64,000 nucleotides of DNA, taken from the NCBI GenBank assembly GCA_900155495.1, contig FTLJ01000512.1, positions 1-64,000 of the forward strand, given 5' to 3'. The notes beneath the pieces were generated by a model. The model did not search any database, was not told where the DNA came from, and worked only from the letters and a program-made list of their open reading frames with translations. Positions within the stretch are counted from its first letter, which is position 1. The number at the start of each line of letters is the position of its first letter. This document shows positions 20,894-31,199 of this stretch, one piece after another. This DNA comes from Porogramme epimiltina. Lineage: Eukaryota > Basidiomycota > Agaricomycetes > Polyporales > Polyporaceae. Position numbers and translations under genes: made by a program.

Positions 20894-22690
20894 ATGTCAC
20901 AGCCGGAAACCCACACAGATGATTCATACTCTGCATTCACCTCCTGTCTCCCGCATGCGGATCGGGAAAGCATTAAAGGGCTATCTACTCAAGAAATTCG
21001 CGCGTGGGCGTTGGAAAAGTCTGGAAACTATCGCCAGATTGCAGACATCCTTCTCGCCCTCCACAATGCGATCGCGCCGATTCATTGTCTCCCGACAGAA
21101 TTATTGTCGATGATCCTGGCTCTGTCGTGGGACTTTGAGTCGGGTCGGGTTGCCATTCGCGTCGGGCACGTCTGTCGTCATTGGCGAGCAGTGCTATGGC
21201 AAACCCCGGCGTTCTGGGCTCAGGCTTTCGAAGTCGAAATATTCCGCCCGCCCATCGATGACAAGAGAAATATTACACAAAGTTATCTCGCCTACATCAC
21301 CCACGTTCTACAATATTCTTCCCCGGAATGCATACGCTTCATTTCTCGCCCTTGTCCTGGAGCTATCTCTCGCCTTCTTTCTCCTCACATCTGGCGAATT
21401 AAATACCTTCGTGTTGGGCTTCGAAGCAGTCAAGAATTCAAAGATCTCTACAACGTCCTAATACAAGGATCCACCCACCTCACTACACTCGGGATCGAAC
21501 TGAAGGCCACACCATCGGACGTTAGGACACTCGATAGCTTGCTCCCCGTAACGGACAGTGCACTCCCACGTCTCCGAGAGCTCTCAATTTCTCTACCTAT
21601 AGTCCGGCTGTTCGCTGTGGGCTCGATTGAGAACGCGCGAATCTCAACTAAATCCGAGCGGTTTAAATCCTTTGTCGAATTTTACGAATTCGTGGAGAAA
21701 TGTTCAAACATCCAACACTTAATTCTTATACGCACTTTGCCCAGATGGCAGATGCCATCCGGGCATCTCCTGGCCAATAAATCTTGTCGTGTGGTGCTTC
21801 CTCCGAGCTTAAAATTTTTGGAACTCCACGATTCTGATAAGGACATCGCGCATGCTCTCCCGTTTCTCGATATCCCTTCGAAAGCACGTGTATACCTTAA
21901 ACCCACGGACGTTCGACAACCGCCCGCCCCGTGCCTACCGGAAGATAGCAGTGGCGTCCTCCGCAATTACTACGACGCCTACGTCAAGCACTCAAGCGAT
22001 GCCAACAGTGACGAGCTTGTTCTGTCCACCGAATTCAACGGCCGGCTCACATTTCCCTACTCCGGAGACTCCGCGCGGACACTCTACGCACCTATCCTCC
22101 GCATGCATGCGAATCTCACCCATCTCAAACTCGCCAGCCTCAATACCTTTGGTGACGACGGCTCGCTCCTTCGCTCTTTTCCACGCTTGCTCAACCTTTG
22201 CGTGTACTACATCCGGGACGCCCCCCTCTTGCTGCGCGGATTGCAAACCCCGGACGACCCCAACGCCCAAGAAGGCGCACCCGTGTGCCCGCTTCTGGAG
22301 GTGATCCAATTGTGCTTCGTGTTTGATAGCGATGGGCCCGTCGCGCGGGACCTCAGGAAGATTTGGGTGACCTATGACGATGATGGTGAGGTGCAGGAAG
22401 ATTCGGAACCCCCGATCGGGACCATCATCTCGTATTTGCAGGAGCGCACGGCGCTCATCGGAGCGATGCTACAACATCGCAACGACATGGGTTTTCGCCT
22501 GAAGAGTCTGGCGTGGTGGGAGAAGGAGGAGGGCATGGAAAAAGCCCGACTACCGGGATACACGAATGGTCGTCTGCACCCAACATCGGCATTCGAAGGG
22601 GTAGTCAAGGACATTCCTGAATTTGAGGATTTGGTAGATGGGGATGCCACATTCCAGTCGCTTGATTTCTTTGCAGAACACGAGGCTTGA
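20894..22690 (+). CDS. F-box protein, single exon
   Basis: One uninterrupted frame of 598 codons. An F-box-type region lies at about 60-108: LPTELLSMIL, then VGHVCRHWRAVLWQTPAFWAQ, the common basidiomycete F-box layout with a His-Trp-Arg core. The rest is leucine-rich and irregular, like the weak LRR tails of this class. Such proteins link substrates to SCF ubiquitin ligases through Skp1. The substrate is unknown. Basidiomycete genomes hold hundreds of these genes and most are unnamed. It differs clearly from the DGG-type family at 29-46 kb. It is convergent with the OPT gene, with 159 bp between the stops. Confidence 0.8.
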   Translation: MSQPETHTDDSYSAFTSCLPHADRESIKGLSTQEIRAWALEKSGNYRQIADILLALHNAIAPIHCLPTELLSMILALSWDFESGRVAIRVGHVCRHWRAVLWQTPAFWAQAFEVEIFRPPIDDKRNITQSYLAYITHVLQYSSPECIRFISRPCPGAISRLLSPHIWRIKYLRVGLRSSQEFKDLYNVLIQGSTHLTTLGIELKATPSDVRTLDSLLPVTDSALPRLRELSISLPIVRLFAVGSIENARISTKSERFKSFVEFYEFVEKCSNIQHLILIRTLPRWQMPSGHLLANKSCRVVLPPSLKFLELHDSDKDIAHALPFLDIPSKARVYLKPTDVRQPPAPCLPEDSSGVLRNYYDAYVKHSSDANSDELVLSTEFNGRLTFPYSGDSARTLYAPILRMHANLTHLKLASLNTFGDDGSLLRSFPRLLNLCVYYIRDAPLLLRGLQTPDDPNAQEGAPVCPLLEVIQLCFVFDSDGPVARDLRKIWVTYDDDGEVQEDSEPPIGTIISYLQERTALIGAMLQHRNDMGFRLKSLAWWEKEEGMEKARLPGYTNGRLHPTSAFEGVVKDIPEFEDLVDGDATFQSLDFFAEHEA

Positions 22691-22849
22691 TTCTGTACAA
22701 GGCAGTGCGTTCGTCAAATAGTATGTTTCCCATTAGCACAGCTCGTAAACCAATACATGAACATTCGTACACGTCATACTCGCGATAAGCGGCACAGGGA
22801 ATCCCTGTGCCCGTTCACATAAGAACAAAACATCTCTGCTAGGGAAATC

Positions 22850-25800
22850 TCATCCGCAGAACGTGTTGCCGGGGCACCCGATCGCAGTCCCGAAATCTAC
22901 AGTACGGCACAACCATCGCCATACCGTCAGCGAACTCAATTGCGTGGGTATCAAATATGGATTTACTCACTGGATCCATCGACCTTGGCGACAGCGAGCA
23001 GTGCCTGCATGACGCCACCGAGCCCTTCTCCAGCGAGCATACCCGCCTATTACGCGGACGACAACCGCAAAGTTTCAGCACACTGCACCGTGAACGCGAG
23101 ATTGAGCACAGATACAATCACTTACCGCGACAGAGAACATGTACATGTCGAACCCTGCCGGGTTCCGCCTCGCCCAGAAGTAGTTGAACAGCGATCCGGC
23201 CGCCATCGCGATCGAGAATGGAATCTGGGGAGCGACGAAGGCCTGCGGGGCGGCGGAAAAGGTGGGTTTCAGCAAGGGACAGCATGCGAGAGGGACGGCT
23301 ACGCACCAGGCCTACTGCGTTCCAGTTCGGCACGTAGATCCAGTACTTCTTGGGGATCCAGAGGTGCTTGACGATGACCATCACCACGGTGAAGATGCCC
23401 AGGCCGATTGCGGTGAAGCCAGCCGACTTCGGGATCGCTGCGGTGGAGGATGGATCAACTTAGTAAGTGCGTGTGTGTAAAGACGGATTAGACGCTACCC
23501 ACGTAGTTTAGGAAGGGCAACAGCCTCTGCGACCGCAACCCAAGCCGCAATAGACGGCCCCTGATAGGTGCACTCCAGTGCGGCGCTGTCCCTGCAGGCG
23601 AGCGTCAGGATGCACCAGGGTACGAAGGAAGGTCGTGAGAGACGCACAGGATGCACGGGCTGGCAGTCGTGAACAAGATAAACAGCCCGACGTTAAGGAA
23701 GATGGCGACAACAGCTCCGCACAGTTGTGCGACGAACTGGTTCTTCGGCTTCGCGCGCAAGAGGTACCCCGTCTTCAAGTCGCCCGTCATGTCCGTCGAC
23801 TGCGCCGCCGAGCCCGCCGCGATGATGCCCGCCGTGAGGTTGACGGTCTCGGCGGGGGTGACCGCGAGGCCTGCGCCCTTGCCGATACCGCCGAAGATGA
23901 GCTGCGACGCCTTCGCGACCGCCGTGACGGGGTTCACGTCCGTCGTGCCGGCAGACTGCACGCCGACGAAGGAGAACGCGAAGCCGAGGATGAGCGAGAG
24001 AAGCGCCTCGCCGACGTTCATATGGAAGAGTGTCGCGAGGATTGCGCAGCACATGACTATGCTCGCGAAGAGGCCGGTGGTCCACCAAAGCGTTGGCACG
24101 CGGTCTTCTTCGGGCGTTAGGTCTTCGTCGTCTTCGGGCTTCTCATCGCCGTTCTTCCGGAACCAGGTCTTTGGGTTGATGTTCGCGTTGCGAAGACCTG
24201 AAATACGTAATATGATGAGTACCCGACCAGCAAAATACGGCACGGCGAAGCCCACCCGAGATGATGAATCCAGAGTTCATGCCAAGATCAGTGAAAGAAT
24301 AGCACAACATCATCAGGATACCGGGCCAGAGAATCCAATACCGCGGGGACGGGGTATCGATAAAGTCAGACGAGGTCTTGAACGAAAGGGAGTTGTAGGT
24401 GACCAGAGGAAATTCGGTTGAAATTGGGACGCCGACAGCGAGACCGTTCTTGATTAACGATGGCGCGACTGCAGAACGGGTACGTGATTCAGCAGTGTTA
24501 TCGAACACATGCACAGCAGACTTACTTATTCCCCAAGCCAGAATTGAACCACCAACTATAGAGCGATATCCACGGTGTCAGCGTGTAGTCGGCTCTCACA
24601 CGGCAAGGGTAGTGCTTACGGAAACTCCAACTAGCGTTGAGACCAGAGAGCATGCCAGCCCCGAAGAACGCTGGAGTGACTGTCGGACCTAATCAGACAC
24701 TTGGCAGGCCATATCTGGGTCGAGTCATACGCACATTCGATGTACCATCCGTAATTGTCCAACGCGATGATGCTGGTGAAGCCGACCCGGTAGAGCGTCC
24801 ATCCAATGTGCCAGTCAAAAAGCTATTTTTATCGCATGAGTCACCAAAGGCGGGTGAAGAAAGGCTCGGAAGCGAGACACTTACAACACCGGGCGCGTAC
24901 GTGCTCACAACTTTGTACACGAAGACGGCCACGAACGCATACAACAGTGCGAGCGACTTCTTGCGCGCGACGGTGGCCCCGGTGCGGCTGTTGTGGAGCG
25001 CATTGATTGTGACCGCGGTCGCAGCCGGCGTCGGGAACGTCAACTTCTGCTTCACGATGTAGTACTTGCGAAGCGGGATCACGAAGAAGACACCGAAGAA
25101 CCCGGAGCACGCGCCGAGGGCGATGAGCTTGCCGATGTCCTGCTTTGGCAGCTCCGAAAGTAAATGTAGCCGATACATAGCTGGGATCGCGCTGACGAAG
25201 AGGATGCCGATTCCACCGGCAGCTGCGGCCGCGTGCGAACGCGAGGGAGAGTGAGAATGGAGGGAAATTAGCAGACATGTGCTACGCCAAGAACGCACCA
25301 GTTGCCGCGCTTTGAACGGTGCAGTTTTCCTTGGGGCCGAAAGGCCCGCCTAGGAGGCGGCCGAGTATCCCGGATTCCGGTAACGCTTTCGACAGAGGTT
25401 TGATTATCGCAAAACCAAAGATGGCCTGAAACAAGATCTTTCAGAAGGCGCACAAGTTAGAGTTTGTTTTACTTACTCCGAAAAGCTACCAGAGTATAGA
25501 CGTCAGATAACGGACAAGAACATGACTCGGTGTCCACGTACCTGAGGGCCGAACGTGAAGCCCGTCTTGAGTCCCAAGTAAATGTTCGAAGCACCAACTA
25601 CATGCGAGGCATTCAATCTCAAACTTCACAGCCGGCTGTCATAAGAGAACTTACCAACAGCACCGAGACAGCATCCAACGAAGATAGCCCTAGCAATCGC
25701 CGGTTTAGCCACTCCTTCGCGAGGCGCAAGAGATAGGAACAAACCTCAGTGTCAATTGATGAGTCTCTACCATTTCATTTGGATCAGGAGGGAAGGGCTT

Positions 25801-25997
25801 CGAGCTACAATGTGCGCGTCATGCGGCTGTGTTCTCTACAATAGAAGCACAACGTACATGTCTGGCGTTTGAAGATCATAGTCATCTAGCCCAACGATGC
25901 CCTCCTCTGCAACATGTTTCTCGTTCAAGGAGCCTTGAGAGCTCTCCTGGCGCCGCTCCGTGGCCAACTCCTGTTCGACTGCATGAGCGGAGAGCAT
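22850..25997 (-). CDS. Oligopeptide transporter, OPT family
   Basis: Seventeen exons close in frame: 25997-25858, 25804-25745, 25689-25655, 25597-25542, 25485-25477, 25425-25299, 25222-24885, 24822-24735, 24688-24620, 24555-24526, 24468-24256, 24197-23648, 23591-23503, 23437-23307, 23242-23126, 23046-22971, 22896-22850 (724 aa). Many membrane segments are evident. Family landmarks are GASNIYLGLKTGF, AMYRLHLLSELP, QKLTFPTPAATA, WHIGWTLYRVGF and NFGTAIGCPGN at the C-terminus. This is the OPT superfamily branch close to yellow-stripe/OPT2-type proteins, proton-coupled importers of small peptides, glutathione or metal chelates across plasma or vacuolar membrane. The fifth exon is only 9 nt (Leu-Phe-Gly). 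The N-terminal 65 residues are hydrophilic and acidic. Substrate not readable. Confidence 0.9.
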
Positions 25998-28900
25998 GTC
26001 GTCCGTGTGGGTCCTGGGCTGTTGTCTCGCAAAGGACAGCGGCGTGGGGGAGAAGACACAGGCTGACGGCCTGGTTCTGGGATGGAGCAAGAGACCGGAG
26101 GGATCGCGGGTGAAGCGTGTGCACACCCGCGTTTATGTGTGCAACGGACCGAAGGTGCAACGTTCGAGCGCCACGGCGGCAATCCGCCGGGGTGGCGTGC
26201 GCGAAACACAGGAAATGGAGTAGGACCGCGTGGAAGGCTTCCGGATCCAATCCCCTATGGCATCGGAGGGCGCCGCTGCGCAAGCGAGGGAATTCGTAGC
26301 ATGGGGACGTGAGGGATTTCCCAGGGTTTGTATACGGACACGGCATGCCTCGGTCGGCCATGCGCTGCCAAGGCCAGGGCGAGCGTACATGAAGCTTGAG
26401 TTTAGGCGTAAAGCTAATGAGGGACTTTTGAGCTCACCTTAGGGTCACGACGGAGGATACGGAGCTTTGTTATGTTTTCCACTCAGATTTTAGATCTAGG
26501 CGTAGTATGTATATATTGTGTGTTGGTCGGACCGCCGGAGCATTTTCACGGAACATCTGCCAGATACAAGCGGGAGATCAGTGTCGTGAAGACACTGATG
26601 AGCATACGGATGCGACCTGTGGCTTGCTGCGTGGTTGATTTGGGGCACGGCGAGACGTAACCCTGCGAACACTCGGATGAGGAAGGCCCCCCCGTACCTG
26701 GCCGGCGTTCAGTCAGAGTGGGAGGAGACAGGTTACAGCTAGTGCGGGCGCCTCTGGATGTTCTCCACTCGATCTTAGCGCCCGCCCCAGGCACCGAGAC
26801 CGACCGCCTTTTTCCGTCAGCTATTCTCCAGTCTTGCACTGTGATGTGGTGGCCTCTGTTTCTCAGTCATCAACTCCCCACTTGTTCTATGAACACAGAT
26901 GTACAGAAGTACGCATGATATCTTGATATATATCATTTCTTACCCCCCCTGACCTGCTCCGAGTGGTGGCATTTTCAAGCAGGCACATTTTACAGGCTTC
27001 TGAGGGGCCATCCTGACAGTAACCTTGCCAGGGACAGGGTACACCACTACTCTCAACCAGGACCTCACACGAGTCTCCCTCATTATCTAGCTCAATACAT
27101 TGACCAAAAATCCCGGTATCATCGGCTAGGAATTCCCTGACCCAAGCCGCCCAGAACCCATCGCGTTTCAACATCTGACATGCTTCTATCTGACCACAAT
27201 GAGGTCACAGATGCAGGTAGGCTCATCTCAGTGCATTCTCCAATATCAGCGACATTGATATCCCCATGGACCTTCCCGGATATGAACAGTATTTCTCAAT
27301 GCGCGGGTGAGGCCAGCCACCACGCACACGGGCTGACACGTCCCACTCAAGCTATCCCTTCCCAAGCTACTGTGGCTCCTGGACCCACACATGTGGCTGT
27401 TGAGCACGAGCCTCCGACATGCCTCGACGTCACCTGGCCAGTGAGACACTCAAGATGCTCTACGTGCATGTACTCAAATCGGTCGGCGCCCGCGCGGCAA
27501 GGATTCGCCGTTCGGCGTGCCCATGAGGTTGTCCAACGCCAACCTGCCACGTTTCTCGGCATGTTCGCAACACTATACCCACGGAAGAACATCGAAGTGA
27601 ACAGCGCCCGTCCAAGGGCAGTACATGCTCCAGTGCCATGTCAACCGCTCGAGAGGCTTCCCTTCAACGAAGGGCCACAACTCGGTGAGTTGACCTATCT
27701 TTTCAGCAAAGTTCCATGACTGAATTCTGCTCTACCAGATAAACGATATGGCGGTAAATGTACAACACCAGGAAATAAATTCCGGGGCGAGGGAGAGCCC
27801 CTTGAGATCATAGAGCCGTCTGCACGGAGCTGTGAATTGTGATTCCAGCACAAGCTAGAAGCTAACATCTCAGATCGGGGCGTGCCCCATGGGAGGGATC
27901 GAAGATGCGCAGATAAGCTTTTCCCAATCGATCTTGAAAGTTCCTCTGGACCGGCGGCTTGTGTTATGGGGAAGTCTACGAATGCTCATTTTCGCTCACG
28001 CGATAAGAGCCACACTACCGCAGTTCAAAACCTCCCCCACTCGCGGCATCCTCTCGGTAACCGTCGACACATGGACACCGACGCGACACGTCAAAAGGTT
28101 ACATCGATTCAATAGCATCCACTAGCCGAGGTTGGTTCTGCGGTTGTCACTATACGTGCCACGGTATCCATTAACGTCATAGTAGTTGACCGTAGCAACA
28201 TGCGCCGTCCACTGCGGCATGGAATGGGCCTCCCATGTGCAACATCAACATCTCGCCCCCTAATAGCCCTGGCTGATCCCCCGTGTCCCATCAAGATGCT
28301 TCCAGAGGCTTCTTGGTGGGTGGGAGAGATGTGGAAGATCCCTGCCTTCTCGCGCGATTGCAAGACTGAGGGGCATCTGTCATAGATTTGCGCGCTTGAC
28401 CACGGCGCGCCGAGGGCGGGGCGGGGATTACCAGGTTGAAGCACCAGAGAAGGCACTGAAGCGTTGTAAGGCCGCGGACGGGTAAATCGGCGCATGTGTG
28501 GCTCAGTGTCCACCGTCGCCGCCGCGGTCCATTTGTAGTGTGCCACAAATCCAGATGCGCTGGCTCAAAGAGCCCACTTTGCAAAGATGGCACGTAGTTT
28601 GCCCTCCACGATCCGTCGACCGGGGGAGAGGACAGGTTCAGAAGGAAGATGAGCGGAGTAGCGTTGTCAGAACCCAATCAGACTATTAGGAAGGCCCTCA
28701 TACCGTCTGCGTTGAGCGGCGCGCCTCGGCGGCACGCCCGTTGAGTCGAGGCTGGCCCTATGACTCTTCGCAGGCGCAGCGGGGAACTGCAAATACTTTG
28801 TATGCTCCAAAGGCGTACCTGTTCGCCGTACACCGAACCCCGCCGCGGTGGGGCAGCCCGACGAGCACCATCGGCTTCCCTGCGAGGGCGAACGCAATCA

Positions 28901-29067
28901 GGCTTCGCGATGCCTTCAGGCTGATGTTTCTCCGTTCGCACGCGCGCCACCATGATATATATGTCCCTGATGAGGCGCACCAGTTGCGCTGTCCATCCTT
29001 GCCCTCCTTCGCCTCGCACTGCAAAAAGCCCACGCCGGGGCCCCTCCTAGCCCGCCGCGCCCCCGAG
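25998..29067. other. Gene-poor 3 kb stretch
   Basis: No gene can be supported. A Cys-rich minus-strand frame (26887-27174) and plus-strand frames at 27180-27719 and 27889-28125 are open but have no splice logic, start context or family motif. I looked for transposon ends and target-site duplications and saw none. Part of it is the promoter of the DGG-type gene that begins at 29068. Confidence 0.4.
28955..28961 (+). promoter_or_regulatory. TATA box upstream of the first DGG-type F-box-like gene
   Basis: TATATAT lies 107-113 bp before the ATG at 29068. It favours that ATG over an in-frame ATG at 28741. Confidence 0.45.
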
Positions 29068-30699
29068 ATGAACCCCCACGAAGTGCTCCCGTACGACATC
29101 TGGCACCTTATCTTCCAGCAACTCTGCTCAGACGGGGGTGCGGCCGGCTGCGCGCTCGCGCGCACTTCCCGGTCCTTCCGTGCCCTCTCCGCCTCCACGC
29201 GCTTCTACTCCCTCACGCTCGCGAGCGTAGCACAGGTCAAGGGCTTCCTCATCTGTCTCGAGCGCATCCGCCGTTCCAACGCCCCCTCGCCGCGGCCCTC
29301 GTCCAGCTCAGACTCGCCAGGGCTGGCATCTGCTGGCAGTGGCAGCGGAACCCCCGATCCGGCGCGCGGCACGCCCCCCATCCATCACCTCCTGCTATCG
29401 TTCCTCCCACCCACGTGCGACGCCCCGCAGCGCGCCTTCCGGAAATGGACCGACTACGCGCGCGGCGAGCGCGCCCTCGTCTTCCAGCTCGCCAACGACC
29501 ACCACGCCTGGGTCAAGGGGAAGGCACTCTGGAACCGCGAGTGCGTCCTGCACGTCTCGCGCCTCCTCCAGCTCGCCGCGCCATCCCTCCGCTCGCTCGT
29601 GCTTCTCCAGTGCGCGGAGGTGCGCCTCCCCCTCCTCGCGCTCCTGCCACACGGCCTCCCTGTCCTGCGCGAGCTCACCCTGCTCGCGGATGACCGCGCG
29701 CTGCTGCGCGCGCCCGGCCCAGGGGCGCTCGTCGCGGGGCAGAACGATGAGTCCGACTTCGAGTTCTACGGCGTCCCCGTGTGGGCGGGCGTAGGCGGAT
29801 TCGCGGAGAGCACGGCCCAAAACACCGAGTCGAGCGCAGACCCCTTTGTAACTCCAAACGTCCGACCGCCCCCTCTCCCCTCCCTTACACACCTCCACAT
29901 CGTTTGCGCCGGCCCCAAGTTACACGGGTGGGAGCGCACGCTGCCCCGCTGGGCGTCCATCGCCCCTTCTCTGACGCACCTTCGCGTCTCGCAGGGGACC
30001 GCGCGCATCCCGCCCGCCCTCGCCGAGCTCCTCGGCCTGCCCCCGGCCCCTTCAGACGACGGCGCAGAGCCCGAAACGCCGCTCAGCCCGAACCCGATCG
30101 CGGGGCTGGAGCGCCGGGAGCCGCCCGCGTCTCCCATAGACGACGCGCGCTCGGCGCGCGCGACGATCTCCGCCGCGTCCGCGTCCGACCTCGACGACGT
30201 CCCCGCGCCCCCCGCGCCGACGCTCGACCGCGCACGCACGGTCGTCGTGCAGATGTGCGGCGCGCGCAAGTCGTCCGCGGAGGGCGCGCGCGACCCTGCG
30301 CTGCGCGAGCTCCAGCGCGTCGTGGACTGGCTGGACGAGCGCCGCGCCACGGATGGGGACGGGGACGAGGAGGCGCCGCGGCTGGTCGTGCTCAAGAACC
30401 GGGCGTACATGCCTGGGTACTGGGAGGCGCGCCTCGCGTGGGACTGGCGCGAGCGCATGCGCGGCGGGGGCGGGTGCTGGACGGAGGACGAGCGGGACGA
30501 GCATGCCTGGCGGGTGTTCCATGTGCCGGAGCAGGGGAAGAAGCGCGGGATCATTGCGGTCAACGTCGCGGAGGTCGGTGCTGGGGGGCAGTCATCGTTT
30601 GACGGGGCGGACGGCGGGGAGAGTCGGTCCAAGCGGAGGTGGTGGAAAGTCCTTGCAAATGGGGTCGCGCGCGCGAGGAAGCGGGGCAATGCGACATAG
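29068..30699 (+). CDS. DGG-type F-box-like protein, member 1
   Basis: Intronless, 543 aa. The frame is open from 28741, but homology to the other members begins at the Met coded at 29068. The N-terminus has an F-box-like helix pattern: LPYDIWHLIFQQLCSDGG, ALARTSRSFRAL and RFYSLTLASVAQVKGFL. Shared blocks follow: HLLLSFLP; VSRLLQLAAPSLRSLVLLQ; RELTLLADDRALL; SLTHLHIVCAG; and WERTLPRWASIAPSLTHLRV. After an insert rich in Ala, Pro and Asp comes the tail YWEARLAWDWRERMRGG followed by GCW. The pattern suggests an F-box adaptor with an LRR-like fold, but Skp1 binding is inference. High GC at third positions creates long shadow frames on the other strand. Function unknown. Confidence 0.75.
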   Translation: MNPHEVLPYDIWHLIFQQLCSDGGAAGCALARTSRSFRALSASTRFYSLTLASVAQVKGFLICLERIRRSNAPSPRPSSSSDSPGLASAGSGSGTPDPARGTPPIHHLLLSFLPPTCDAPQRAFRKWTDYARGERALVFQLANDHHAWVKGKALWNRECVLHVSRLLQLAAPSLRSLVLLQCAEVRLPLLALLPHGLPVLRELTLLADDRALLRAPGPGALVAGQNDESDFEFYGVPVWAGVGGFAESTAQNTESSADPFVTPNVRPPPLPSLTHLHIVCAGPKLHGWERTLPRWASIAPSLTHLRVSQGTARIPPALAELLGLPPAPSDDGAEPETPLSPNPIAGLERREPPASPIDDARSARATISAASASDLDDVPAPPAPTLDRARTVVVQMCGARKSSAEGARDPALRELQRVVDWLDERRATDGDGDEEAPRLVVLKNRAYMPGYWEARLAWDWRERMRGGGGCWTEDERDEHAWRVFHVPEQGKKRGIIAVNVAEVGAGGQSSFDGADGGESRSKRRWWKVLANGVARARKRGNAT

Positions 30700-31199
30700 A
30701 GCGAAGGTTGTGCGGACCGTGATCTACTCTGACGCTTTTCCTGTTGTAGCAATAGCATACGTTACATGGTACACGCTGGGGAGGGTGGTAGACATGTGTA
30801 CGGCTTGCTCATCGGCTTGCACTGGCAAACGCTGATGCAGAAGGACTGTGATCCAATGAGGACGATCAAAGGTGGCTCTGCCATGCCTTTGCACATCCAC
30901 TTCATCAGCCTTGAACATATCTTGAGGGGTTTCCGACTGGCACGCGATGCGCTGCGATGATGACTTAGCGGCTATAGAGTGTTATATCCAGATGGCACGA
31001 GTATTTGTTATGGGGCGTCCAGCTCGGAATGCCTCCGAATTCTCCGGTGGACAGCCTTCCCTCCAATAAAGTCAAGGAGTTCAGTGACCGTGGTTTGATG
31101 ACAGCCGGCCGCAGGCTCCGCATAATCACCAGCCTCGCCACAGAGGGTCGGACATATAACACCACCTACCCTACTGATCATGCCATTCAACGACCCAGC
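30700..31199. other. Spacer between DGG-type genes 1 and 2
   Basis: No gene. The last 190 bases resemble the sequence upstream of member 3 and belong to the duplicated unit. Confidence 0.5.

Noticed and set aside
26887..28125. Cys-rich minus frame and plus frames as a possible transposon or effector
   Set aside because: There is no signal peptide, no regular Cys spacing, no transposase motif and no terminal repeats.
29395..30758. Long minus-strand and alternate-frame ORFs opposite F-box-like member 1 (up to 330 codons)
   Set aside because: They are shadows of a GC-rich coding frame: Arg/Ala/Pro-rich and without motifs. The plus-strand frame matches its paralogues.
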